NCBI GenBank assembly: GCA_943324395.2
Contig: CALPLL020000125.1
Span: 1-5,655 of the forward strand
Source of the DNA: Rhizobium sp. Q54
GTDB taxonomy: Bacteria > Bacteroidota > Bacteroidia > Flavobacteriales > Flavobacteriaceae
DNA: 5,655 nucleotides
Direction: 5' to 3'
Both the position numbers and the translations under genes were made by a program. Below, one piece after another: positions 1 through 5,655 of the stretch (positions are counted from its first letter, which is position 1; each line of letters begins with the position of its first letter). The notes under the pieces were generated by a model. That model worked only from the letters and a program-made list of their open reading frames with translations, searched no databases and was not told the DNA's origin.

Positions 1-115
1 AAGCAGAAACGCTATTTCGCCCTAATTCGCTCATCATGGAACAAATGTTTATTATTTTACCTTCTTGTCTTTCAATCATTTGTTTTGCAACCAATTGAGA
101 CATAATAAAAGGGCT
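1..115 (-). pseudogene. Internal fragment of a short-chain dehydrogenase (gluconate 5-dehydrogenase-like), missing its 5' half
   Basis: Read on the minus strand from base 115, 38 codons stay open to the window edge and match the middle of a classical SDR. They begin SPFIMSQLVAKQM and continue with GKIINICSMMSELGR. In this family the segment follows the Rossmann nucleotide-binding half and carries the catalytic serine (the S of ICSMM). The catalytic Tyr should come 13 residues after that Ser. The window ends on the T that would begin this codon, which fits. The wording of the Ser region is that of gluconate 5-dehydrogenase/IdnO-like SDRs, which interconvert 5-ketogluconate and gluconate with NAD(P)H in the cytoplasm. 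The N-terminal half with its TGxxxGIG cofactor motif is absent: immediately upstream is ytxJ in a different frame. An in-frame ATG-ATG at 145-140 could start a truncated product, but it would lack the cofactor site. The family call is recognition from memory; whether the rest of the gene lies beyond the edge cannot be seen. Confidence 0.75.
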
Positions 116-479
116 GGGCGTCGATGGAACTGTGGGAAACATCATAAACCGACTTCCCTCCTACTATTAACAATAATTGAGGCGATTGGTGCACCACATT
201 AAATCGAGAGGCAATTTCATTGGATATATCCCTAAAAGAAATTAAATCAAGAAAATAAGCCGCAACATTTTCACCTAAATCGTATTCATTTTCAAAATTC
301 TTCAAAGCCATTCTGCTAATGCTACAACGCGTGCTATGTTTAAAAATAATTACAGGCATTTCTTCAGAAAGCGTAATAATTTCATTAAGTTGTCCTAAAT
401 CCTCCAATTGGGTCCAGTTGATATTAGAAGAATTAGAATTGGGTTTTGGCTCCCCGAAAATAGAATTAAAAATACTCAT
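72..479 (-). CDS. ytxJ: YtxJ-like bacilliredoxin (bacillithiol system redox protein, DUF2847) with an aberrant C-terminus
   Basis: This is a 135-residue cytoplasmic thioredoxin-fold protein of the YtxJ family. Members are thought to act as monothiol bacilliredoxins that remove bacillithiol from mixed disulfides; Bacteroidota can make bacillithiol. Visible features are a polar N-terminal tail (residues 1-20), the segment NWTQLEDLGQLNEI, a beta strand VIIFKHST leading to the CxxS-type active site R51-C52-S53-I54-S55 with a single Cys, a cis-Pro-like HQSPQ loop around residue 100, and the family's closing motif VYDVSHSSIDA (111-121). The family normally ends about 7-10 residues after that motif. 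Here the last 14 residues (QPFYYVSIGCKTND) are not family-like: they are an out-of-frame reading of the SDR fragment described at 1-115. The fold core and active Cys are intact, so the protein may still work. The start ATG at 479 gives the usual N-terminus. The gene is divergent from the aguBA operon. Confidence 0.85.
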   Translation of the reverse strand: MSIFNSIFGEPKPNSNSSNINWTQLEDLGQLNEIITLSEEMPVIIFKHSTRCSISRMALKNFENEYDLGENVAAYFLDLISFRDISNEIASRFNVVHQSPQLLLIVGGKSVYDVSHSSIDAQPFYYVSIGCKTND

Positions 480-505
480 AGCAATTTAGATGAATTGTGA
501 CTTTA

Positions 506-513
506 CAAATTTA
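506..513 (-). promoter_or_regulatory. Possible -7 promoter element for ytxJ
   Basis: On the minus strand this reads TAAATTTG, an exact match to the Bacteroidota -7 element TAnnTTTG, 26 bases upstream of the ytxJ ATG. No TTG at the expected -33 spacing is visible, and in such AT-rich DNA the match could be chance, so this is tentative. Confidence 0.35.
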
Positions 514-600
514 TCTAAATTAGTTTGATTAGGGCGTAGTTTATGGCAATAAAGATGCTAAAAGATGTTTAGATTCTAATATTTAAACTCAAAGAGTTAA

Positions 601-645
601 GGGATTCTGCAAAGAACACTAAGAAAATCTGTGAATCTGTATGAA
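601..645. repeat. Possible decayed intergenic repeat
   Basis: In the ytxJ-aguB gap this stretch holds phrases such as CTGCAAAGAACACTAAG and two adjacent near-copies of AATCTGTG (626-633 and 634-641). These resemble abundant intergenic repeats of Flavobacterium genomes (CGCAAAG-type and AATCTGTG-type phrases) as I remember them. There is no clean palindrome or terminal structure here. The rest of the gap (480-753) shows no gene and only the two candidate promoter elements. Confidence 0.2.
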
Positions 646-727
646 GACTATTAAATATGTTGCTTCTCTCAACTTTAAGACTTTTGACTTTCGACACATT
701 TTTTTAAGTACTATTTATAAAAATAAC

Positions 728-735
728 TATTTTTG
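728..735 (+). promoter_or_regulatory. Probable -7 promoter element of the aguBA operon
   Basis: TATTTTTG matches the Bacteroidota -7 consensus TAnnTTTG exactly and lies 18 bases before the aguB ATG at 754. A start of transcription near 741-743 would give a leader of only about 12 bases. No TTG is present 17-23 bases upstream; the nearest TTTG (683-686) is too far away, so the -33 half is weak or missing. Confidence 0.45.
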
Positions 736-753
736 CAGTCTAAAATTTTAGCT

Positions 754-1641
754 ATGGCAAATAATAAATACAAAATAGCGGTTGTACAATTAAATTTGAA
801 TGATGTTGCCGAGAACAACCTGAAAAAATGTTTGTCTTGGGTTCGTGAGGCGGCAAAAATGGGTGCCGAAGTGATTTCGTTACCTGAATTGTATAGCAGT
901 CATTACTTTTGTCAAAGTGAAGATGTCGATAATTTTGCTTTAGCAGAACCACTTTACAGTACCTCATTTATCGCTTTTAGTGAATTAGCCGAAGAATTGG
1001 GAGTAGTAATTATTGTTCCGTTTTTTGAGAAAAGAATGGCTGGAATTTACCATAACAGCGCCTATATTATTGATGCCGATGGATCTGAAGCTGGATTGTA
1101 TCGTAAAATGCACATCCCAGACGATCCTCATTTTTATGAAAAATTCTACTTTACCCCTGGCGATTTAGGTTTCAAAGCTTTTCCTACCAATAAAGGAAAA
1201 ATAGGAACGCTAATTTGTTGGGACCAATGGTTTCCTGAAGCGGCTCGTTTAACTACTTTGCAAGGTGCTGAAGTGTTATTTTATCCAACGGCCATTGGTT
1301 GGCATCCATTGGAAAAAGAACAATATGGTGAAAACCAACACGGTGCATGGATGAATGTGATGAAAGGTCACGCTGTTGCAAATGGAGTTTATGTTGCTGC
1401 TGCTAACAGAATTGGTTTGGAACAATATTTACCAAATACCTCTGGGATTGAATTTTGGGGATCATCATTTATAGCTGGACCACAAGGAGAAATATTGGCA
1501 CAAGCCTCCCACGATAAAGAGGAAATTTTGATTGCAGAAGTAGATTTGGACTTACAAGAAAATGTTCGTCAAAATTGGCCATTTTTACGAGATAGAAGGA
1601 TAGATGCTTTTGAAGACATTACTAAAAGAGCCATAGAATAA
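754..1641 (+). CDS. aguB: N-carbamoylputrescine amidase (nitrilase superfamily)
   Basis: This cytoplasmic enzyme hydrolyses N-carbamoylputrescine to putrescine, CO2 and ammonia, the last step of the agmatine route to polyamines. From ATG 754 the protein has 295 residues, the usual length for AguB. The nitrilase triad is complete: Glu45 in SLPELYSSHYF, Lys118 in YRKMHIPDDP, and nucleophile Cys155 in GTLICWDQWFPE. The further signatures FYPTAIGWHP (177-186) and AAANRIG (215-221) are typical of AguB/plant NLP1-type amidases rather than general nitrilases. The frame is open upstream to a TTG at 733, but that codon overlaps the -7 promoter element and adds seven unconserved residues, so I take ATG 754. 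No Shine-Dalgarno site is visible, as is common in this phylum. The stop codon overlaps the aguA start (TAATG), which makes the pair an operon. The partner gene strongly supports the substrate assignment. Confidence 0.93.
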   Translation: MANNKYKIAVVQLNLNDVAENNLKKCLSWVREAAKMGAEVISLPELYSSHYFCQSEDVDNFALAEPLYSTSFIAFSELAEELGVVIIVPFFEKRMAGIYHNSAYIIDADGSEAGLYRKMHIPDDPHFYEKFYFTPGDLGFKAFPTNKGKIGTLICWDQWFPEAARLTTLQGAEVLFYPTAIGWHPLEKEQYGENQHGAWMNVMKGHAVANGVYVAAANRIGLEQYLPNTSGIEFWGSSFIAGPQGEILAQASHDKEEILIAEVDLDLQENVRQNWPFLRDRRIDAFEDITKRAIE

Positions 1642-2678
1642 TGACAAATTCAAGACGATTTCCAGCAGAATGGGAAAAGCAACAAGGTGTTTTACTTTGT
1701 TTCCCTCATAACGGTAACGATTGGCCAGGAAAATACGAAGCAATTCAATGGGCGTTTATAGAGTTCATTAAAAAAGTGAGCACATTTGAAGAGGTTGTTT
1801 TGGTTGTTGCCGATGAAAAATTGAAAACCAAAGTTATCGGAATGCTAGAAATTGCTGAAGTAAATAGCAAATCAGTTTCGTTTATAATACATAAAACAAA
1901 TAGAAGTTGGATGCGCGATTCAGGTCCAATTATAGTGAAAAATGGAACTAAAAGGGAAGCATTAGACTTTAATTTCAATGGTTGGGCAAAATACAAAAAC
2001 TATCAATTGGACAAATGGGTTCCAAGAATGGTGGCAAAATTTTTAGATATTCCGGTCCAACAAGTTACTTACAAAGGAAAACCCGTTATTGTAGAAGGTG
2101 GCGCGATTGAAACCAACGGAAAAGGAACTCTAATTACTTCTGAAGAATGCTTGATGCATCCTGCTATTCAAGTTAGAAATCCTAATTTTACCAAAGCCGA
2201 TTACGAAGCTGTTTTCAAAGAATACCTTGGAATTACCAATATTATTTGGTTAGGAAACGGAATTGAAGGCGATGATACCCACGGTCATATTGATGATTTG
2301 TGTCGTTTTGTAAATGAAAATACAGTAGTAACTATAGTAGAATCTGATAAAAAAGACAATAATTACAAATCGCTACAAGACAACTTAAAAAGGCTGCAAA
2401 ACGCAAAATTAGAGAATGGAAAACCACTAAACATAGTGGAATTACCTATGCCAAAAAGAATTTATTTTGACGGAATTGTATTACCGGCAAGCTATGCTAA
2501 TTTTTTAATATTAAATAAATGTGTTTTAGTACCAACTTTCAATGATTCGAATGATAGAGTGGCGTTAAATATTCTAGCTGATTGTTTCCCAGATCGAGAA
2601 ATTATAGGAATTAGCGCCATTGATTTAATTTGGGGATTTGGAACGCTACATTGTTTAAGTCAGCAAATTCCAACTTAA
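1641..2678 (+). CDS. aguA: Agmatine deiminase (agmatine iminohydrolase)
   Basis: This enzyme converts agmatine to N-carbamoylputrescine and ammonia, feeding AguB directly. It is a 345-residue, full-length member of the porphyromonas-type peptidylarginine deiminase/agmatine deiminase family, with the pentein (alpha/beta propeller) fold, and is cytoplasmic with no signal peptide. Visible motifs in order: FPAEWEKQQGVLL at the N-terminus (E12), WMRDSGPI with Asp93, VEGGAIETNGKGT (151-163), the catalytic GDDTHGHIDD block with His216 and Asp218, LPASYANFLI (281-290), VPTFNDSNDR (297-306), and the C-terminal nucleophile Cys338 in GTLHCLSQQIP. The glycine-rich lead to the Cys reads GFGTLHC rather than the GGGxIHC form I recall from plant enzymes; I regard this as lineage variation. 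The start ATG shares its A with the aguB stop, so translation is probably coupled. Arginine decarboxylase, which would supply agmatine, is not in this window. Confidence 0.95.
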   Translation: MTNSRRFPAEWEKQQGVLLCFPHNGNDWPGKYEAIQWAFIEFIKKVSTFEEVVLVVADEKLKTKVIGMLEIAEVNSKSVSFIIHKTNRSWMRDSGPIIVKNGTKREALDFNFNGWAKYKNYQLDKWVPRMVAKFLDIPVQQVTYKGKPVIVEGGAIETNGKGTLITSEECLMHPAIQVRNPNFTKADYEAVFKEYLGITNIIWLGNGIEGDDTHGHIDDLCRFVNENTVVTIVESDKKDNNYKSLQDNLKRLQNAKLENGKPLNIVELPMPKRIYFDGIVLPASYANFLILNKCVLVPTFNDSNDRVALNILADCFPDREIIGISAIDLIWGFGTLHCLSQQIPT

Positions 2679-2683
2679 GATAT

Positions 2684-2719
2684 AAAAAAAACACCAACAT
2701 TACTGTTGGTGTTTTTTTT
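2684..2719. terminator. Bidirectional intrinsic terminator between aguA and the M1 peptidase gene
   Basis: A perfect 16-bp inverted repeat with a 4-base loop (TTAC, 2700-2703) lies 5 bases after the aguA stop and 16 bases before the peptidase stop. The core arms are ACACCAACA and TGTTGGTGT, flanked by eight A on the left and eight T on the right. Transcripts from either strand therefore end in a hairpin plus U-tract, suiting the two convergent genes. Confidence 0.93.
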
Positions 2720-2735
2720 GAATTATAATTAACTA

Positions 2736-5000
2736 TTATTTGTCTTTTGTAAATAAGAACGTTTGACCGTTAATCATTAAATTTAATTCTGTTTTAGCTT
2801 CGTTAAATTGAACTGTTAAACCAGCTTGTTCAAAAGTAAATTTGTCTTTTCCTGCATTTTCAAGTGGAATACTAGGTTGACCTGTAGCTTTAGCCACAAG
2901 CGAACCATCTTCTTCAGAAATTGCTATTTTGATAGGAATCATAGTACTTGAATAAGTTCCAAAATAAGGATCTAAAATAACGTCTTTTTCTAATTCACCA
3001 GCAGCTGGAGTCCAAGTATTATTTTTACTATTTACATCTGGAAAAACATGATCAGGATCTAAAGTAATGGTGTCAATTTCCTCATTTGAATCATATTTAA
3101 ATGACCATTCTGTATTTTTTTGCCAAATTTCAACTGGTAAATTAACTCTTTTTACATCTCCACTTTTAAACTTAATGTCTAAAATAACAGGAAGAGGCAT
3201 TTTCTCTAGATTTTCTAATGAAATTACCACTCCTAATTTTGGATTGTTTTTTACATATTTAACTTTGGTAATTCCTTGGTCAAAACGCCAGTTATTAATA
3301 AACCAACCTCTCCAAAACCAATTTAAATCTTCCCCAGCAACGTTTTCAATAGTTCTGAAGAAATCATCTGGAGTTGGGTGTTTGAAAGCCCATCTTGCAA
3401 CATAGGTTTTAAAAGCGTTATCAAAACGTTCTTTACCTAAAATTTGTTCTCTCAACATTATCAATCCTGCAGAAGGTTTGTAATAGGCTAACATACCCAT
3501 ATTCATTTCTTTAAAACAATCTGGAGCAGTAAATACAGGCTCAATTGAAGGTCTTGTGAATGCTTCCGACATTTGGTGCATATCAGTAACTGGAGATTTG
3601 TATTCCCCATTATTAAAATCTACAGAGCTCAACGAATTGATAAATGTATTGAAACCTTCGTCCATCCAAGCGAACAATCTTTCGTTTGAACCCACAATCA
3701 TTGGAAACCAAATGTGTCCAAATTCGTGATCAGTAACACCCCATAATTCCTCCCCTTTGGATTCCCATCCACAGAAAACGATTCCTGGATATTCCATTCC
3801 ACCCTCATTTCCTGCTACGTTTGTAGCTGCTGGATAAGGATATTCAAACCATCTTTTTGAGTAATTTTCGATTGAAGTTTTAGTATATTCTGTTGAACGC
3901 CCCCAAGCTGAATCACCTTCACATTCGACAGGATAAGCAGAAATAGCAAGTGATTTTTTTCCACTTGGCAAGTTAATTCTAGCAGCATCGATAATAAATG
4001 CAGCAGAAGAAGCAAACGAAACGTCTCTAGAATTTTTAATTTTAAAATGCCATGTTAATGTTGGTTTTGCTGATGGGTTTGAAACTGCATTTGCTACATC
4101 ATCCGCAGATCGAATCACAACAGTTTTTTCACTATTTGCAGCAGCAGCCCACAATTTTTGTTGTTTGTCAGAATACACCTCTTTAGCATTTACCAACTCA
4201 CCCGAACAAACTACCACATGATTTGAAGGTGCAGTGATATTTACATCAAAATCACCATATTCTAAATAAAATTCACCAGCACCTTGGTAAGGTAATGTGT
4301 TCCAACCTTTTACATCATCATAAACACACATTCTAGGATACCATTGAGCGATAGTGAAAACTTTACCATTTTTAGTATCTAAAACTCCTGTTCTATCTGA
4401 ACCGTATTTTGGAGAAATGTAAGAGAATTCAATTTTAACTTTAACAGATGCGCCGTTTGCATTCAAATCTTGAGGCAGAGAAATTTTCATTCTGGTATCG
4501 TTAATTTCAAATTTAGCGTCTTTTTCAACTACTTTTCCGCCAACATTCGTAACCACTTTAACCGATTTAATTTTATGACCTCCGTCAAATTTTTCTCCTC
4601 TTGCACCGTTACGGCTACCATTTACAGGGATTACAGCATTTCCACGAGAATCATTTTTAAATAAATTCTGATCTACGTTCATCCAAAGGAATGACAATTT
4701 ATCAGGACTATTGTTCGTGTAAGTCAACGTTTCTGAACCAACAATTTCACTTGTTTTGTCATTTAAATTTGCTGTTAATTGGTAATCGGCTCTGTTTTGC
4801 CAATATTTTTCACCGGGTTGTCCACTTGCTGAACGAGTTGCAGTACCATTTTTAGTATAGAAATTCGGAGCAAAAGCATCCGTATAACTATAATTTGAAA
4901 CTTTTTTGGTTTCAGTTGCAGGTGTTTGCTGAGCAAATGCAATCGCTGATCCGAAAAGTAAAGCTGAAAGTAATAACGCTTTAGTAAATTTGTTTTTCAT
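2736..5000 (-). CDS. Secreted M1-family zinc metallopeptidase with C-terminal DUF3471-like domain
   Basis: This 754-residue aminopeptidase-like enzyme is probably periplasmic. The N-terminus is a Sec signal peptide: basic MKNKFTK, hydrophobic [15 protein letters not shown], with likely cleavage near residue 23; there is no lipobox Cys. Residues of about 65-340 form the M1 N-terminal beta domain. The catalytic domain has the substrate-binding variant GNEGGMEYP (397-405, Glu403; the classical GAMEN Asn is replaced by Tyr) and the zinc site H425-E-F-G-H429 followed after 18 residues by Glu448 in DEGFNTF. These are the HExxH-x18-E ligands, with Glu426 as general base. Tyr506 or Tyr507 in AYYKPSAG is the probable transition-state Tyr. 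Residues of about 670-752 look like DUF3471: [26 protein letters not shown], then [11 protein letters not shown] see no type IX secretion C-terminal domain. The gene stands alone, convergent with aguA. Only a 7/8 -7-like match (CAACTTTG, 5089-5082) lies upstream. The natural peptide substrate is unknown. Confidence 0.93.
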   Translation of the reverse strand: MKNKFTKALLLSALLFGSAIAFAQQTPATETKKVSNYSYTDAFAPNFYTKNGTATRSASGQPGEKYWQNRADYQLTANLNDKTSEIVGSETLTYTNNSPDKLSFLWMNVDQNLFKNDSRGNAVIPVNGSRNGARGEKFDGGHKIKSVKVVTNVGGKVVEKDAKFEINDTRMKISLPQDLNANGASVKVKIEFSYISPKYGSDRTGVLDTKNGKVFTIAQWYPRMCVYDDVKGWNTLPYQGAGEFYLEYGDFDVNITAPSNHVVVCSGELVNAKEVYSDKQQKLWAAAANSEKTVVIRSADDVANAVSNPSAKPTLTWHFKIKNSRDVSFASSAAFIIDAARINLPSGKKSLAISAYPVECEGDSAWGRSTEYTKTSIENYSKRWFEYPYPAATNVAGNEGGMEYPGIVFCGWESKGEELWGVTDHEFGHIWFPMIVGSNERLFAWMDEGFNTFINSLSSVDFNNGEYKSPVTDMHQMSEAFTRPSIEPVFTAPDCFKEMNMGMLAYYKPSAGLIMLREQILGKERFDNAFKTYVARWAFKHPTPDDFFRTIENVAGEDLNWFWRGWFINNWRFDQGITKVKYVKNNPKLGVVISLENLEKMPLPVILDIKFKSGDVKRVNLPVEIWQKNTEWSFKYDSNEEIDTITLDPDHVFPDVNSKNNTWTPAAGELEKDVILDPYFGTYSSTMIPIKIAISEEDGSLVAKATGQPSIPLENAGKDKFTFEQAGLTVQFNEAKTELNLMINGQTFLFTKDK

Positions 5001-5143
5001 TTATTTTATGTTTTTAGATGGAGACGAACTATTTATTTTATTGTTACAAATGAGTTGAACAATTTCTAATAATTCGAATTTCAAAGTTGCTATTTTTTCT
5101 TCAAATAAAAATATATTTAACATAAATTAATGAAAGTTTCACC

Positions 5144-5171
5144 TTTGTAAAAACTAGAAATGCTATTTTTG
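5144..5171 (+). promoter_or_regulatory. Probable Flavobacterium-type promoter of the aldose 1-epimerase gene
   Basis: TTTG at 5144-5147 and TATTTTTG at 5164-5171 match the -33 (TTTG/TTG) and -7 (TAnnTTTG) elements of the Bacteroidota housekeeping sigma factor. They are 16 bases apart, slightly shorter than the usual 17-23. Transcription would start around 5177-5179, leaving a leader of about 10 bases before the TTG start at 5188. It is the only one of the three candidate promoters with both halves. Confidence 0.5.
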
Positions 5172-5187
5172 TAAAAAATAATTACAA

Positions 5188-5655
5188 TTGAAAATCAACT
5201 TATCCAATTCAGAACTAACTGCTTCAATAAACTGCTTTGGTGCAGAATTAATTTCATTGAAAAACAATTCCAATCGAGAGTATATTTGGGAAGGAAATCC
5301 AGATTATTGGGGAAAGCACTCCCCTATATTATTTCCAATTGTAGGTAGTTTAAAAAATAATAGTTACAACTACAATAATTCTATTTTTCATCTGCCGAGA
5401 CATGGATTTGCAAGAGAAATGGATTTTGATATTATAGAACAATCTAATGAAAAAGTAGTTTTCTCTTTAAAAGAAACCGCAGCTACATTAGAAAAATACC
5501 CATTTAAATTTGAATTACAAATAAGTTACACTTTAATCAAATCTCAATTAATAATTGATTTCATAGTAATCAATAACAATGAGTTTTCAATGCCATTTTC
5601 AATAGGAGCCCATCCCGCATTTGCATTAGTTAATCCTTTTGAGAGCTACGAATTG
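5188..5655 (+). CDS. Aldose 1-epimerase (mutarotase), LacX type, 5' part, runs off the right edge
   Basis: The first 156 codons of a galactose-mutarotase-fold protein are present; the family usually has about 280-300 residues. It would interconvert alpha and beta anomers of an aldose or sugar phosphate in the cytoplasm; the exact sugar cannot be told. Visible motifs are NSELTASINCFGAELISLKN at the N-terminus, EYIWEGNPDYWGKHSPILFP (31-50), IVGSLKNNSY, RHGFAR with His72, and SIGAHPAFAL with His142. The two His are the expected active-site pair; the catalytic Glu would lie beyond the edge. The start is taken as TTG 5188. An in-frame TAA at 5179-5181 bars any further upstream start, and the first in-frame ATG (about codon 78) comes after conserved sequence. 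TTG also puts the start just downstream of the promoter at 5144-5171. The gene is divergent from the M1 peptidase with 187 bases between them. Confidence 0.88.
   Translation, partial: MKINLSNSELTASINCFGAELISLKNNSNREYIWEGNPDYWGKHSPILFPIVGSLKNNSYNYNNSIFHLPRHGFAREMDFDIIEQSNEKVVFSLKETAATLEKYPFKFELQISYTLIKSQLIIDFIVINNNEFSMPFSIGAHPAFALVNPFESYEL

Noticed and set aside
733..753. N-terminal extension of aguB from a TTG codon
   Set aside because: The TTG overlaps the -7 promoter match and the seven residues are outside the usual AguB N-terminus; ATG 754 fits better.
752..967. Minus-strand open frame opposite the start of aguB
   Set aside because: It lies antisense to conserved AguB coding sequence, with low-complexity composition and no promoter; a shadow frame.
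1745..1996. 83-codon minus-strand open frame inside aguA
   Set aside because: It is antisense to conserved AguA motifs including WMRDSGP; a shadow frame.
3067..3405. 112-codon plus-strand open frame inside the M1 peptidase gene
   Set aside because: It is antisense to a clearly coding region with full M1 motifs, has no recognisable family features, and looks like a shadow frame.
3815..4015. 66-codon minus-strand frame overlapping the M1 gene in another frame
   Set aside because: Leu-rich alternate reading of conserved peptidase coding sequence; no independent evidence.
5082..5089. Promoter for the M1 peptidase gene (CAACTTTG on the minus strand)
   Set aside because: It matches the -7 consensus at only 7 of 8 bases, and the nearest TTTG is 12 bases upstream, too close for a -33 element.
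1..5655. A novel defence, mobile or RNA-based system
   Set aside because: No transposase, integrase, CRISPR-like spaced repeats, tRNA or rRNA, toxin-antitoxin pair or conserved structured RNA was seen; all large frames belong to known metabolic, redox or peptidase families.

Overview
The window looks like a chromosomal segment of a Flavobacterium-type member of the Bacteroidota. The evidence is AT-rich intergenic DNA, genes without clear Shine-Dalgarno sites, three matches to the Bacteroidota/Flavobacterium -7 promoter element TAnnTTTG, a bacilliredoxin-like YtxJ protein, and proteins resembling flavobacterial agmatine deiminase, N-carbamoylputrescine amidase, periplasmic M1 peptidase and LacX-type aldose 1-epimerase. 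The genus is inferred from overall resemblance and no database search was run.

Layout from left to right. (1) Bases 1-479, minus strand: a ytxJ-like gene whose last codons run into the middle of a short-chain dehydrogenase (SDR, gluconate 5-dehydrogenase-like) in another reading frame. The SDR piece continues off the left edge and lacks its N-terminal half. (2) Bases 480-753: a divergent AT-rich intergenic region with one -7-type promoter match for each direction and a possible decayed repeat. (3) Bases 754-2678, plus strand: a two-gene operon, aguB then aguA, overlapping by one base (TAATG). (4) Bases 2684-2719: a perfect 16-bp hairpin with A and T tracts, a bidirectional terminator between convergent genes. 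(5) Bases 2736-5000, minus strand: a secreted M1 zinc metallopeptidase of 754 residues with a C-terminal DUF3471-like domain. (6) Bases 5001-5187: a divergent intergenic region with a good promoter for the gene to its right. (7) Bases 5188-5655, plus strand: the first 156 codons of an aldose 1-epimerase (LacX type) that probably starts at TTG and runs off the right edge.

Working together: AguA converts agmatine to N-carbamoylputrescine and AguB hydrolyses that to putrescine, so the central operon covers the last two steps of the arginine decarboxylase route to putrescine. The other genes are functionally unrelated housekeeping or accessory genes: thiol redox, periplasmic peptide degradation and sugar mutarotation.

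I see no defence system, mobile element, CRISPR array or RNA gene. The one feature that departs from an ordinary flavobacterial region is the ytxJ/SDR junction near base 115, which is either a real deletion or rearrangement or an assembly join.
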